Notes under the pieces: model-generated
What the model saw: the letters and a program-made list of their open reading frames with translations, nothing else
What the model was told of the DNA's origin: nothing
The model's database searches: none
Position numbers and translations under genes: made by a program
Source: Actinokineospora sp. NBRC 105648
GTDB taxonomy: Bacteria; Actinomycetota; Actinomycetes; Mycobacteriales; Pseudonocardiaceae
Direction of reading: 5' to 3'
Length of the DNA stretch: 49,915 nucleotides
NCBI RefSeq assembly: GCF_030269645.1
Contig: NZ_BSTR01000058.1
Span: 1 to 49,915 of the forward strand
Shown: piece by piece, positions 31,701 through 37,949 of the stretch
Numbering within the stretch: the stretch's first letter is position 1
How the letters are laid out: every line of letters begins with the position of its first letter

Positions 31701-34700
31701 ATCGACACGGCTGGTTCCGTTGGTGGCACGCCGGTTCCGCCGGACTCCATCACCGCGATCACGCTCGGCGGTGGTGCGGACGGCACCGGCTACACCTTCG
31801 GCGAGTACCGGGCGTCCGTCCTGAGTGGACGCGTCGTCGACGACGGCGGCAACGGCATCCCGGGTGTGACCCTGGTCCTGACCGGCCCCGGTGGGCCGAT
31901 CACCATCACCACCGGCCCGGACGGGTCCTACTCCTTCCCGAACCTGCCGCCGGGCACCTACACGATCACCGAGACCCAGCCCGCCGGTTACGGCGACGGT
32001 CCGGACACCCCGGGTGGTGCTGGTGGTGACGCGTCGGTCAACGACGTGATCAGCGGCATCGTCATCGGCTCCGGCACCACCGGCACCGGCTACGAGTTCG
32101 CCGAGGACCGCGGCTCGCTGACCGGGGCGGTGTTCCAGGACCTCGACAACGACGGCACCCGCGACGCCGGCGAACCCGGCATCCCCGGCGCCACGGTCAC
32201 CTTGACCGGCACCGACGCCACCGGCGCACCGGTCACCCGCGTGGTCACCACCGCCGCCGACGGCGGCTACGCCTTCACCGACCTGATCGGTGGGGTCTAC
32301 ACGATCACCGAGACCCAACCGGCCGGGTTCCTCGACGGCACCGACGCCGCGGGCACCGCGGGCGGCACCGTCACCCCGCCCGACTCGGTCACCGCCATCA
32401 CCCTCGACGGCGGCGTCGACGGTGCCGGCTACACCTTCGGCGAACTCCCCGGCTCCTCGCTCTCGGGTCGGGTGGTCGACGACGGCGGCAACCCCATCGG
32501 CGGAGTGACCCTGGTGTTGACCGGCACCGACGACAACGGCAACCCCGTGTCGGTCACGGTCACCACCAACCCGGACGGGACCTACACGTTCCCGGGTCTG
32601 CGACCGGGCACCTACACGATCACCGAGACCCAGCCCGCCGGCTACGGCGACGGACCCGACACCCCGGGCAGCGCGGGCGGCAACGCCACGGTCAACGACG
32701 TGATCAGCGGCATCGTGATCACCCCCGGCACCACGGGGACCGACTACGGCTTCGCGGAAACCCGCGGCTCACTCGCCGGTGTGGTCTTCGACGACACCAA
32801 CAACAACGGCACCCAAGACCCGGGCGAGCCCGGGATCGGCGGGGTCACCGTCACGCTCTCCGGCACCGACGCCCAGGGCAACACGGTCAACACCGTGGTC
32901 ACCTCGGCGGCCAACGGCACCTACACGTTCAGCAACCTGGTCGGCGGCACCTACACGATCACCGAGACGCAGCCTGCGGGCTACGTCGACGGGATCGACG
33001 CCGCCGGTACCGCGGGCGGCACGCTCACCCCGCCGGACTCGGTCACCGCGATCGCCCTCGGCGGTGGCGTGGCCGCGACCGGCTACACCTTCGGTGAGTT
33101 CCGCGGCGGCACGGTCAGCGGTCGGGTGGTCGACGACGGTGGCAACGGGATCCCGGGTGTGACGGTCACGCTCACCGGTCCCGGTGGGCCGGTCACGGTG
33201 ACCACGGGTCCGGACGGGTCCTACTCGTTCCCGAACCTGACCCCGGGCACCTACACGGTCACCGAGACCCAGCCCGCGGGCTACGGCGACGGACCCGACG
33301 AGGCCGGTGACCCGCCGGGTATCGCGGGCAACGACGTGATCAGCGAGATCCCGGTCACCTCGGGCAGCTCGGGCGGCGGCTACAACTTCACCGAGACCCG
33401 CGGTTCGCTGGCAGGCGTGGTGTTCCAGGACCTCGACGGTGACGGCACCCAGGACATCGGGGAGCCGGGCATCGCGGGGGTGACGGTGAACCTCGCCGGC
33501 ACCGACGCGCTCGGCAGGCCGGTCACCGCCACGGTGACCAGCGCGGCCAACGGCTCGTACACGTTCGCCGACCTGGTCGGCGGCACGTACACCGTCACCG
33601 AGGTCCAGCCGGCCGGCTACGCCGACGGCGCCGACACCGCGGGTAGCGCGGGCGGCACGGTGACCCCGCCGGACTCGATCACCGCGATCGCCCTCGGCGC
33701 GGGCGCTGAGGCGACCGGCTACACCTTCGCCGAGCTGACCGGGGCGATCACCGGCACCGTCTTCATCGACCTGGACGGTGACGGGGTCATCGACCCGGTC
33801 GAGCCGGGCAGGCTCGCGGGCGTCACGGTGATCCTCCGCGACGGCGCGGGCAACCAGCTGGCCACCACTGTGACCGACGCGAACGGTGCCTACGTCTTCA
33901 TCGGCAGGCCCGCGGGCAACTACATCGTGGAAGAGCTGCAGCCGGACGGCTACGGCTCCACCACGCCGAACTCGGTGCCGGTCACCCTCAACTCGAGTGA
34001 GGGCGCCAACGTCAACTTCGGCGAGCAGCTCGGCTCGATCGGCGACCTGGTCTTCGAGGACGCGAACTTCAACGGTGTTCAGGACCCGGGTGAGCTCGGG
34101 GTCGGCGGGGTCGTGGTGATCCTCTACGACGCCGACGGTGTGGAGATCACCCGCACCACCACCGACACCAACGGCGGCTACCGGTTCACCGGCCTGGCGG
34201 CGGGCACCTACGTGATCGGCCTGGAGGTCCCCGACGGTGCGGCGTTGACCAAGCCCGGCCAAGGCACCGACCGGGCGGTGGACTCCGACGTGGACTGGCT
34301 CACCGGCCTCAGCGGCCCCGTCGTGATCACCCTGACCGGCGGGCGGATCAGCCAACGCACCGATGTGGACGCCGGTCTCGTCGACCGGGTGGTCGACCTG
34401 GGGATCACCCTCACCGTCGACAAACCACAGGCCACCATCGGCGACACCGTGGTGTTCACCGAGACCGTCACCAACACCGGCACCGTCCCGGTCAAGGGCG
34501 CCACCACCACCATCACCGTCCCGACCGGACTCGCCATCGGCACGGCCACCGGCGAGGGCTGGGAGTGCACCACGGCGGGGCAGGTCCTCACCTGCACCAC
34601 CGACACCCTGACCCTGCCGGGCGAGTCGCTGCCGCCGATCACGGTGACCACCCACGCCACCCAGCAGGTCCCGACCACCGAGGTCGTGGCCACCGTGTCC

Positions 34701-34934
34701 CCAGTGGACGGCACACCGGACGACAACCCCGACAACGACCGCGCGGTCGTCACGGTCACCGTCACCCCGATCCCGGCGCCCCCGCGGCCGGTACCGCCCG
34801 CACCCCGACCCCCGCTGGCCTGGACCGGCTCCAACCTGCAACCCCTGCTCCTGGGCGGACTCCTCCTGCTGATGCTCGGCGGCGGATTCCTCCTCATCGG
34901 GCGCAAGCGCCGCAGGAGTGGTAACACCGACTGA
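19758..34934 (+). CDS. Giant sortase-anchored surface protein with 40 SdrD-B-like modules
   Basis: 5058 residues. The ATG at 19758 (GGGGAG upstream) starts a signal peptide (FRGTAVRRALAALLAVV, cleavage near ADA-S, residue 34). Then: an N-terminal region (35-390) with paired cysteines; two DUF11 domains (about 392-595, openings SLNITKT and SIDITKT); 40 modules (about 597-4876); a third DUF11 domain (4878-5003); a Pro-rich wall spacer; LAWTG (5020-5024), a membrane span and RKRRRSGNTD. Modules alternate: 22 of type A with a calcium-loop pattern (DTNNNGTQDPGE) and TPPDSITAI, and 18 of type B lacking the loop (VVDDGGNGIPG) and ending NDVISGI. Repeats contain no Cys and almost no Lys, and are acidic. 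It should be displayed as a very long calcium-stiffened stalk, anchored by the adjacent class E sortase. A role in adhesion, hyphal surface or sheath formation is inferred. Confidence 0.93.
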   Translation: MFRGTAVRRALAALLAVVTAAAGVVVLATAPADASIVRPFTLNYDQEIYGDFLQAGNGNSRCPTLSDPQDPFGEIPADCVASQARTYTAQSGFNDSFYMRWADVDGLSATYNSSTAAITIPSGATVDFARLNWSGDTGNFRDDDGFISSEYGCNSRQLLAGAGFANAPAGTPESQSVRLTVGGATPVNVAPAVITRDAMSSVPATQAQFYSAYANVTAQLAAATTGVSQTITVGNIWTPEGFGCYAGWSLVVVYKYASPNTNAPAKREVFVYDGHVRQSSTDATTTTTINGFRVGAAGTRVGLTAFEGDFSITGDQFLINGTAVVEPLSGSNTTNFFVSNAQRDVNPAPLNNMSVDSKEFTTSLIPVGATSANLAFSTSGDTYLAANLVLSVPVPSLNITKTLVGTGPFRPGQTVTYQITVVSPGGSNAVNVAIGDPAVTNCNRTIGNLAADVPFTYTCSGPAPADDFTQTATATGQNAFGDTMTDSDSVNVVVISPSIDITKTANAASYTTGQTITFTITVANTGDTALTGVVVSDVVSPSCARAIGTLAIGGTTTYTCTATAPVLGDANTAVVTATDPLLATVTDSATVQVPTVGTVSGRVFADRNNNGAFETGNGDTGIQNVTVTLVGTTAAGAAVNLTTTSAANGTYSFAGIAAGVYTITETQPTAFDDGIDTPGTNAIILVNDRFTVTLPSGASSVNNNFAEQNTSSLSGSVYIDANNNGVRNVGELGIALATVALTGTDTAGNAVSLTTTTALDGSYTFGALRPGTYAVAETQPAGFSDGADAVGSAGGTLTPPDSITAIALPVRTNATGYTFGEFVGASLAGTVVDDAGNPIPGVVITLTRPVGGTSTTTTSATGDYSFTGLPPGTYSLSEAQPAGYGDGPETAGTAGGSTAVNDVISGITLASGAAATGYVFAEDRGSLSGRVYEDLNNNGVFNVGEPGIAGAAVSLAGTDAGGNAVNLSLVSAADGTYTFTGLRGGTYAVSEVTPAGYNDAAETVGSSGGTLTPPNSITAITLGGGVDATGYNFGELRAASISGTVRDDTGAGIGGVTITLTGPSGPQVATTAANGTYTFTNLLPGSYTLTETQPVGFADGPETVGSAGGSAVVNDTISGIPITSGTTATGYIFAEDRGSLSGTVYQDTNNNGVQNPGEPGLGGVTVTLTGTDAANVAVNRTTTTAADGTYTFAGLRGGTYTVTESQPAGYTDGTDTIGSAGGTLTPPDSVTAITLGAGVDATGYNFGEFQSTSIAGRVVNDLGGGIGGVTITLNGPGGTRTTTTAANGNYSFPNLAPGTYSLAETQPVGYADGPDTAGTAGGTVANDVISGITLASGTAATGYVFAEDRGSLAGEVYEDSNDNGARDPGEAPIPGTLITLTGTDATGAAVSRTTTAAADGSYIFTGVLSGTYALAETQPTGYSDGKDTVGSAGGTLTPPDSITAIALDPGQDGTGYLFGDFIVNSITGQVVNDAAEGIPGVTITLTRPGGGTSTTTTGADGRYVFANLTPGSYNIAETQPIGYADGPDTVGDAGGTITANDVISGIILVSGESASGYDFAEDRGSLSGVVYRDLNNNGLQDPGETGIGGVAVALTGTDDANGAVNRTTTTAADGTYTFAGLLGGIYTVTETQPAGFLDGKDTAGTSGGTLTPPDSISAIDVNPGVDATNYRFGEVTGASLAGRVVDDAANGIPGATITLTGTDDNNAPVSLTTTTGPTGTYSFTGLRPGTYTVTETQPAGYGDGPDTAGSAGGTVGNDVISGIVLGSGTTATGYQFAEDRGSLSGVVYVDTNNNGLQDPGEVGISGATVTLTGTDALNNPVSVVTTSAANGTYSFTNLVGGTYSVTETQPAGYTDGADRAGTSGGTPTPPDTIASISLAGGVDATGYLFGEFVAGSIAGRVVDDGGTGIAGVSVTLTGPGGPITAISAADGSYSFPSLVPGTYTLTETQPNGYGDGPETAGTAGGNTAVNDVISGIVVGSGVAATGYVFAEDRGSLAGVVFEDRNNNGTQDPAEPGIGGVAVALTGQDVTGAAVTRNVTTAANGTYTFTNLIGGTYAITETQPAGYTDGADRAGTSGGTLTPPDSITAVTLAGGVDATGYTFGEFRGSSLAGRVVDDGGNGIAGVTVVLTGPGGPINALSAPDGTYSFPNLTPGTYTVTETQPAGYGDGPDTAGTAGGTVANDVISGIVIASGTTATGYVFAEDRGSIAGVVFDDFNNNGLQDPGELGIGGVAVSLSGTDAQNNPVNTVVVTAGNGSYSFVGLVGGTYTVTESQPATYSDGTDTPGTSGGTLVPPDTITAIALGGGVDATGYTFAEYRGATISGRVVNDDNLGIPGVTVTLTDDNGNQIGSPAITDNSGAFAFAGLAPGTYTITETQPAGYGDGPDTAGTAGGVVTNDQISGIAVLSGTQATGYTFSEEHGSLAGVVFEDLNNNGVRDPSDPGIPGVLVSLAGTDAQGVPVNREAITAANGGYVFDHLLGGTYEVTESQPVGYADGAETIGTSGGVLVPPNSVTAIEVEGGFDATGYNFGEFRSSSLSGRVVDDAGNGIPNVTVTLTGPGGPVPVTTAADGSYSFPDLPPGTYTITEAQPAGYADGPDTVGSAGGNGSVNDVFSNIVIGSGANGTGYVFAEDRGSLAGVVFEDTNGNGTQDPGEQGIAGVTVMLSGTDDQGNPVSTTVLTGANGGYLFDGLVGGDYSVIETQPAGYVDGIDTAGSSGGTLTPPDTVAAIILDPGVNATSYTFAEFRASGLSGRVVDDGGNGIPGVTITLTGPGVPITVTTGPDGSYSFPNLPPGTYSITETQPAGYGDGPDTAGTAGGTVGPDTFTGIVVGSGTTGTGYQFAEDRGSLAGVVFDDTNNNGVQDSGEPGIGGVSVTLSGTDAQTNPVNTVVTTAPNGAYSFANLVGGTYTITETQPAGYVDGIDTVGTAGGTLVPPDAIAVVLGGGVDGTGYTFGEFRASGLSGRVVDDGGNGIPGVTITLTGPGAPITVITGPDGSYSFPNLPPGTYTITETQPAGYGDGPDTPGGAGGDASVNDVISGIVVGSGTDGTGYEFAEDRGSLVGVVFDDTNNNGTQDPGEPGIGGVSVTLTGTDAQGTPVNTTVTSGPNGAYTFPNLVGGTYTVTEAQPAGYADGVDTPGTSGGTATPPDSITAIALGGGVDATGYTFAEYRTSGLSGQVVDDGGNGIPGVTITLTGPGAPITVTTGPDGSYLFPNLPPGTYTIAETQPAGYGDGPDTAGTAGGTVGPDVFTGIVIGSGTTGTGYEFAENRGSLAGVVFDDTNGNGSQDPGEAGIGGVSVTLLGTDAQGNAVNTTVLSGPTGDYTFSDLVGGTYAVTETQPNGYVDGIDTPGSSGGTLTPPDSITAITLDGGADATGYTFGEYRAGGLSGRVVDDGGNGIPGVTIVLTGPGAPITITTGPDGSYSFPNLPPGTYTITETQPAGYGDGPDTAGTAGGDVANDVFSNIVVVSGTDGTGYQFAEDRGSLAGVVFEDTNGNGTQDPGEPGIGGVSVTLSGTDAQGAPVNTVVTSAPNGSYSFAGLVGGTYSVTEAQPAGYADGIDTAGNSGGTLTPPDSITAITLGAGVDATGYTFGEYRASGLSGRVVDDGGNGIANVLVVLTGPGGPISALTGPDGTYSFPNLLPGTYTITETQPAGYGDGPDTAGSAGGTAGNDVFSNIVVNSGTDGTGYQFAEDRGSLAGVVFDDTNNNGTQDPGEPGIGGVSVTLSGTDAQGNAVNTTVTSAPNGAYTFPNLVGGVYTVTETQPAGYVDGTDTAGSAGGTVTPPDSITAIDLDGGVDATGYTFAEYRASGLSGRVVDDGGNGIPGVTITLTGPGAPITVTTGPDGTYSFPNLPPGTYTITETQPAGYGDGPDTPGSAGGTPGNDVFSNIVVGSGTDGTGYQFAEDRGSLAGVVFDDTNNNGTQDVGEPGIGGVSVTLSGADVTGAPVNVTVTSAPNGSYSFPNLVGGTYSITETQPAGYVDGIDTAGSVGGTPVPPDSITAITLGGGADGTGYTFGEYRASVLSGRVVDDGGNGIPGVTLVLTGPGGPITITTGPDGSYSFPNLPPGTYTITETQPAGYGDGPDTPGGAGGDASVNDVISGIVIGSGTTGTGYEFAEDRGSLTGAVFQDLDNDGTRDAGEPGIPGATVTLTGTDATGAPVTRVVTTAADGGYAFTDLIGGVYTITETQPAGFLDGTDAAGTAGGTVTPPDSVTAITLDGGVDGAGYTFGELPGSSLSGRVVDDGGNPIGGVTLVLTGTDDNGNPVSVTVTTNPDGTYTFPGLRPGTYTITETQPAGYGDGPDTPGSAGGNATVNDVISGIVITPGTTGTDYGFAETRGSLAGVVFDDTNNNGTQDPGEPGIGGVTVTLSGTDAQGNTVNTVVTSAANGTYTFSNLVGGTYTITETQPAGYVDGIDAAGTAGGTLTPPDSVTAIALGGGVAATGYTFGEFRGGTVSGRVVDDGGNGIPGVTVTLTGPGGPVTVTTGPDGSYSFPNLTPGTYTVTETQPAGYGDGPDEAGDPPGIAGNDVISEIPVTSGSSGGGYNFTETRGSLAGVVFQDLDGDGTQDIGEPGIAGVTVNLAGTDALGRPVTATVTSAANGSYTFADLVGGTYTVTEVQPAGYADGADTAGSAGGTVTPPDSITAIALGAGAEATGYTFAELTGAITGTVFIDLDGDGVIDPVEPGRLAGVTVILRDGAGNQLATTVTDANGAYVFIGRPAGNYIVEELQPDGYGSTTPNSVPVTLNSSEGANVNFGEQLGSIGDLVFEDANFNGVQDPGELGVGGVVVILYDADGVEITRTTTDTNGGYRFTGLAAGTYVIGLEVPDGAALTKPGQGTDRAVDSDVDWLTGLSGPVVITLTGGRISQRTDVDAGLVDRVVDLGITLTVDKPQATIGDTVVFTETVTNTGTVPVKGATTTITVPTGLAIGTATGEGWECTTAGQVLTCTTDTLTLPGESLPPITVTTHATQQVPTTEVVATVSPVDGTPDDNPDNDRAVVTVTVTPIPAPPRPVPPAPRPPLAWTGSNLQPLLLGGLLLLMLGGGFLLIGRKRRRSGNTD
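21546..34385 (+). repeat. Coding repeat array of 40 modules (A/B pairs of about 212 residues)
   Basis: Inside the giant gene, A/B pairs recur at close to 640 bp. Homologous glycines starting A-modules fall at 27657, 28293, 28929, 29565, 30201, 30837 and 31473: exactly 636 bp apart six times in a row, then 639. Pairs in this core share long near-identical DNA, for example the B-module openings near 28015 and 28651 and again near 33122. Outer modules are more diverged in length and sequence. Confidence 0.92.
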
Positions 34935-34952
34935 TCGAGACCGATTGGTCCC

Positions 34953-35000
34953 ACGAGGACGGCGGACCCACCAGGCGACTGGCGGGTCCGCCGTCCTCGT
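34953..35000 (+). terminator. Terminator of the giant gene
   Basis: A 17-bp perfect stem (34953-34969 with 34984-35000), 14-base loop, 18 bases after the stop codon. Confidence 0.85.
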
Positions 35001-35130
35001 CTATGTCCACTTGGGACAGAGAGGGCAACCGTCGGTGATCATCTGTCACCCATCGTCGCGAACAAGGGGCATTAGAGGGGCTGTTTCGTTATCTGATTTC
35101 ACCTGAACAGCCCAAAAGTCGATCAAGGTC

Positions 35131-35159
35131 TTGTCGCCGCTCCCGACTGGTCGTAAACC
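35131..35159 (+). promoter_or_regulatory. Weak promoter candidate for the methyltransferase gene
   Basis: TTGTCG (35131-35136) and TAAACC (35154-35159) are spaced by 17 bases, 34 bases before the ATG. An ATCAC/GTGAT inverted repeat lies just downstream (about 35161-35177) and could be an operator. The match to the vegetative consensus is partial. Confidence 0.3.
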
Positions 35160-35193
35160 ATCACCCTAAAGAGTGATATCGGGTGGAGGAGAA

Positions 35194-35907
35194 ATGGACC
35201 AATCGGTGAACGGCAACTGGCAGAGTTTCTGGACCGACCTGCCCAAGGAGCGGGGTCAGGCGGTCTGGGACAGCGAGCCGAGCGTCACCGCGACCGCACA
35301 CCTGCCGCTGTTCGAGCAGCACTTCGCCGTCGACCTGCCGGTGCTCGACATCGGCTGCGGCAACGGCACCCAGTCGGCCGCCCTGGCCACGCTCTACCAG
35401 CGGGTGCTGGGCCTAGACTTCGCCCCGGCCGCCATCGAGCACGCGGCCGCACTGCAGGCCGAGTCCGGGGTCGAGTTCCGCACCTTCGACCTGACCGACA
35501 CCGCCGCCGCCCGAGCCCTGCACGAGGAACTCGGCGACACGAACATCTACATGCGCGGCGTCCTGCACCAGATGCCAGACGAGCGAAGGGCCGACGCCGC
35601 AGCCTCACTGGCCGTCCTGCTGGGCACCACGGGCCACCTCTTCGCCGCCGAACTGTCCCCCACCGCGGGCGACACGATCAAGGACGCCATCAGCCAGAGC
35701 GCCGACGCCGTCCCGAAGATGCGGCAGGTCTTCAAGCACAACCTGACCCCGGCAGCCTGGCAGGAGGGCAAACTGGAGGCAGTACTCACCGCCGCGGACA
35801 TCACCATCGTGCAGAGCGGCTCCCTGATCCTCCAGGGCACCGACACCCTCCCCAACGGCGACCGCCTGGACCTCCCGATGACCTGGGTGGTGGCGAACGC
35901 GAACTGA
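35194..35907 (+). CDS. Class I SAM-dependent methyltransferase
   Basis: 237 residues. The ATG at 35194 follows GGAGGAG. The SAM-binding motif I is LPVLDIGCGNGTQSAAL (about 49-65), with LGLDFAPAAIEHA as motif II, FRTFDLTDTAAA as the acidic loop, and MRGVLHQMPDERR as motif IV region. The C-terminal segment (LTPAAWQEGKLEAVLTAADITIV) resembles the thiol or small-molecule methyltransferase layout, but I cannot assign the substrate. No membrane segment, so cytosolic. Single gene, downstream of the giant-protein terminator and upstream of low-complexity DNA. Confidence 0.88.
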   Translation: MDQSVNGNWQSFWTDLPKERGQAVWDSEPSVTATAHLPLFEQHFAVDLPVLDIGCGNGTQSAALATLYQRVLGLDFAPAAIEHAAALQAESGVEFRTFDLTDTAAARALHEELGDTNIYMRGVLHQMPDERRADAAASLAVLLGTTGHLFAAELSPTAGDTIKDAISQSADAVPKMRQVFKHNLTPAAWQEGKLEAVLTAADITIVQSGSLILQGTDTLPNGDRLDLPMTWVVANAN

Positions 35908-36963
35908 GCAGCGGGCCGCACTGGGGGCGGCCCCCGCTCACCGCTGATGGGAAAGTGGCGAACGACCAGGCACTGATGGTCACCAGCCAGCCAGCCGGCG
36001 GCGGCAGTCAGGCAGGCGGACCCAAGCCAGCGCCCGCCACCGACGGCCGGACCGACCGACCGACGGCTGGACGGACGGACCGACGGCTGGACGGACCAAC
36101 TGACCGGACGGACGGACCAGCCGACTAGCCGACGGAACGACGACCGATAACCGAGGACTGGACCGACGGGCCGACTGACGGGTGGACAGAGGGACGGACG
36201 GCCGACGGACGGACCGGCACATGGATGGATGGACGGACCGACGGACCGGCTGGCGACGGACCGGCAGACGGATGGACCGACCAACCAACGGACCGACTGG
36301 CGGACGGACTGACCGGCGGAAGGACGGACCGGCCGACTGGCCGACAAACCGACGGATCCGCGAATCGACGGATCGGCTGCTGGCCGGCCGACGGACCGGC
36401 GGAAGGACGGACCGGCCGACTAACCGACGGACTCGCGAATCGACGGGCCGGCTGACTGGTCGGCCGACGGACCGACCGGACGGGCCAGCCGACTAACCTG
36501 CGGACCGACCGGCCGACGGACCGGCGGCTGGACCGGCGGACCGACCGGCCGCTGGACCGACGGACCAACGGACCAACGGACCAACGGACCAACGGATCGA
36601 CCAACCAACGGACCCCCCGGTGGACGGACTGACCAGCCGACTAGCCGACAAACCGACGGACCCGCGAATCGCCGGACCGGCGGACTGGCCGGCCGACGGA
36701 CCGACCAACCGACCGGCTAACCGACGGACCACCCACCTACGGACCGGCTAGTCGGCCAACTGGCGGACCGGCGGACTGCCAACGGACCAGCCGACCAACT
36801 AACGAACCGACCGTTCTGCTAGCCGGCATCTGGTGGTGGTGTTGCGGCAGGTTCTTGACCACGACCGGGCAGTCCAGAGTTCGCGCAGCGGAACCTCGCA
36901 GAACCACCCACCAAACCGCAGCGGTGAGGCCGACTTCGCTGGAACGCAACGCCCGCTACGGAT
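35908..36963. other. Gene-free region dominated by low-complexity repeats
   Basis: No credible gene. The minus-strand ORFs here are built from Ser/Arg/Pro/Val four-letter repeats that follow the DNA repeat in every frame. Content: the tail after the methyltransferase gene, the GACGG/GACCG repeat (36039-36812) and the repeat extension leading to inverted-repeat copy B. Confidence 0.8.
36039..36812 (+). repeat. Degenerate GACGG/GACCG low-complexity tract
   Basis: About 770 bases composed of interleaved four-base-step units (GACG, GACC, GGCC, AACC), with higher-order repeats such as the ACCGGCGGAAGGACGGACCGGC blocks (shown here only as the pattern ACCGGCGGAAGG at about 36312 and 36397) and (GGACCAAC)n near 36560-36600. 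T is depleted on this strand. Probably grown by slippage and unequal exchange. Confidence 0.85.
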
Positions 36964-37103
36964 GCTCGATCTAGTGGACTCGCTTCGTGTGGGGGAGGAG
37001 TGCCGCTAACCTGGCCCGTTGGTGGGGATGCCCTTCTCCCCACGCTTTTTCCCCACCGCGGTGCTCTAGGGGCCCCGCACGAAGTGAGTTCACTAGATCG
37101 AGC
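36964..37103 (+). repeat. Dispersed inverted-repeat element, copy B (complete)
   Basis: Arms of 31 bases (36964-36994 and 37073-37103) pair with three differences, each of which is a G-T type pair if this strand is transcribed. The interior contains CCGCTAACCTGG, GGTGGGGATGCCCTTCTCCC, and CTCTAGGGGCCCC. Homology to copy A continues outward to about 36911 (CCGCAGCGG, GGCCGACTTCGCTGG). No ORF of note. Confidence 0.9.
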
Positions 37104-37298
37104 CCTGCTTGTAAGCCGGGCAACGCAGGGCTGCAACCCCACCAGACCGAGCCCACGCATGCGACCCCGGCCAACGAAGACGGCAACAAAGACGGCAGCG
37201 AACAGGCGTCAGCGAACAGGCGGCAGCGAGCGCGGCATGATCCAGGCCACGCCCACGTCCACCCCCAAAGCGGCTAGGGTCGAGACCGTGGTGGACCG

Positions 37299-37949
37299 GT
37301 GATCGAGAAAATCCTGCCCGCCGCCGTAGTGGCGGTGGAGGCCTTCGACGACCCGCCCGAGGCCGTCCTGCTGCCTGCGGAAGAGGCGGTGGTCGCCAAG
37401 GCCGTGGACAAGCGGCGCCGTGAGTTCACCACCGTCCGCCACTGCGCTCGCCAGGCCTTGGCCCGGCTCGGGCGCCCGCCTGCGGCGATCATCCCCGGTG
37501 AGCGCGGTGCTCCCCAGTGGCCCGACGGCGTCATCGGCAGCATGACCCACTGCGCCGGCTACCGTGCCGCCGTCTTGGCCGAGGCGACCGCGATCACCAC
37601 CGTGGGCATCGACGCCGAGCCGCACGTGCCCCTGCCCGAGGGTGTCCTGGACGCGGTGTCCCTGCCCGATGAGCGCGCCCACTTGGCCGTTCTCGCGGTC
37701 GAGCACCCGGACGTGCACTGGGACAAGCTGCTCTTCGCGGCCAAGGAGAGCGTGTACAAGTCATGGTTCCCGTTGGCGCGCAAGTGGTTGGGCTTCTCCG
37801 AGGCCCGCATCCGCTTCAGCCCCGACGGTACCTTCACCGCTGAGCTCCTGGTCCCCGGACCGCACGTCGACGGCACCGAGATCACCGGCTTCGACGGCCG
37901 CTGGCTCACCGCCAACGGCCTCGCCGTCGCCGCCATCGCCCTGCACTGA
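37299..37949 (+). CDS. 4'-phosphopantetheinyl transferase (Sfp/EntD-like)
   Basis: 216 residues. It transfers phosphopantetheine from CoA to carrier-protein serines (NRPS, PKS or siderophore synthases). Family motifs: RRREFTTVRHCARQAL (39-54), VIGSMTHCAGYRAAV (78-92), the magnesium-binding VGIDAEP (102-108), and WDKLLFAAKESVYKSWFPL (141-159) with the Glu and Lys of motif 3. Full length for the family. GTG start at 37299; a TAGGGT box at about 37275 could serve as -10. No NRPS or PKS genes are in the window, so it probably serves distant clusters. Its last codons (CTG CAC TGA) form the first unit of the 18-bp minisatellite that follows. Confidence 0.93.
   Translation: MIEKILPAAVVAVEAFDDPPEAVLLPAEEAVVAKAVDKRRREFTTVRHCARQALARLGRPPAAIIPGERGAPQWPDGVIGSMTHCAGYRAAVLAEATAITTVGIDAEPHVPLPEGVLDAVSLPDERAHLAVLAVEHPDVHWDKLLFAAKESVYKSWFPLARKWLGFSEARIRFSPDGTFTAELLVPGPHVDGTEITGFDGRWLTANGLAVAAIALH

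Noticed and set aside
20892..32318. A 3808-codon open frame on the minus strand opposite the giant gene
   Set aside because: It is the mirror of a GC-rich repeated coding sequence: its Gly/Ala/Arg/Asp/Val repeats follow the same module period, it has no ribosome site, and it matches no family. The plus-strand protein has signal peptide, domains and sorting signal.
35547..36608. Minus-strand ORFs rich in RPSVGPSVRRS repeats
   Set aside because: Direct translation of the low-complexity DNA; similar repetitive peptides arise in several frames.
36819..37302. Small ORFs over repeat copy B
   Set aside because: They follow the inverted repeat, which appears elsewhere without conserved frame.
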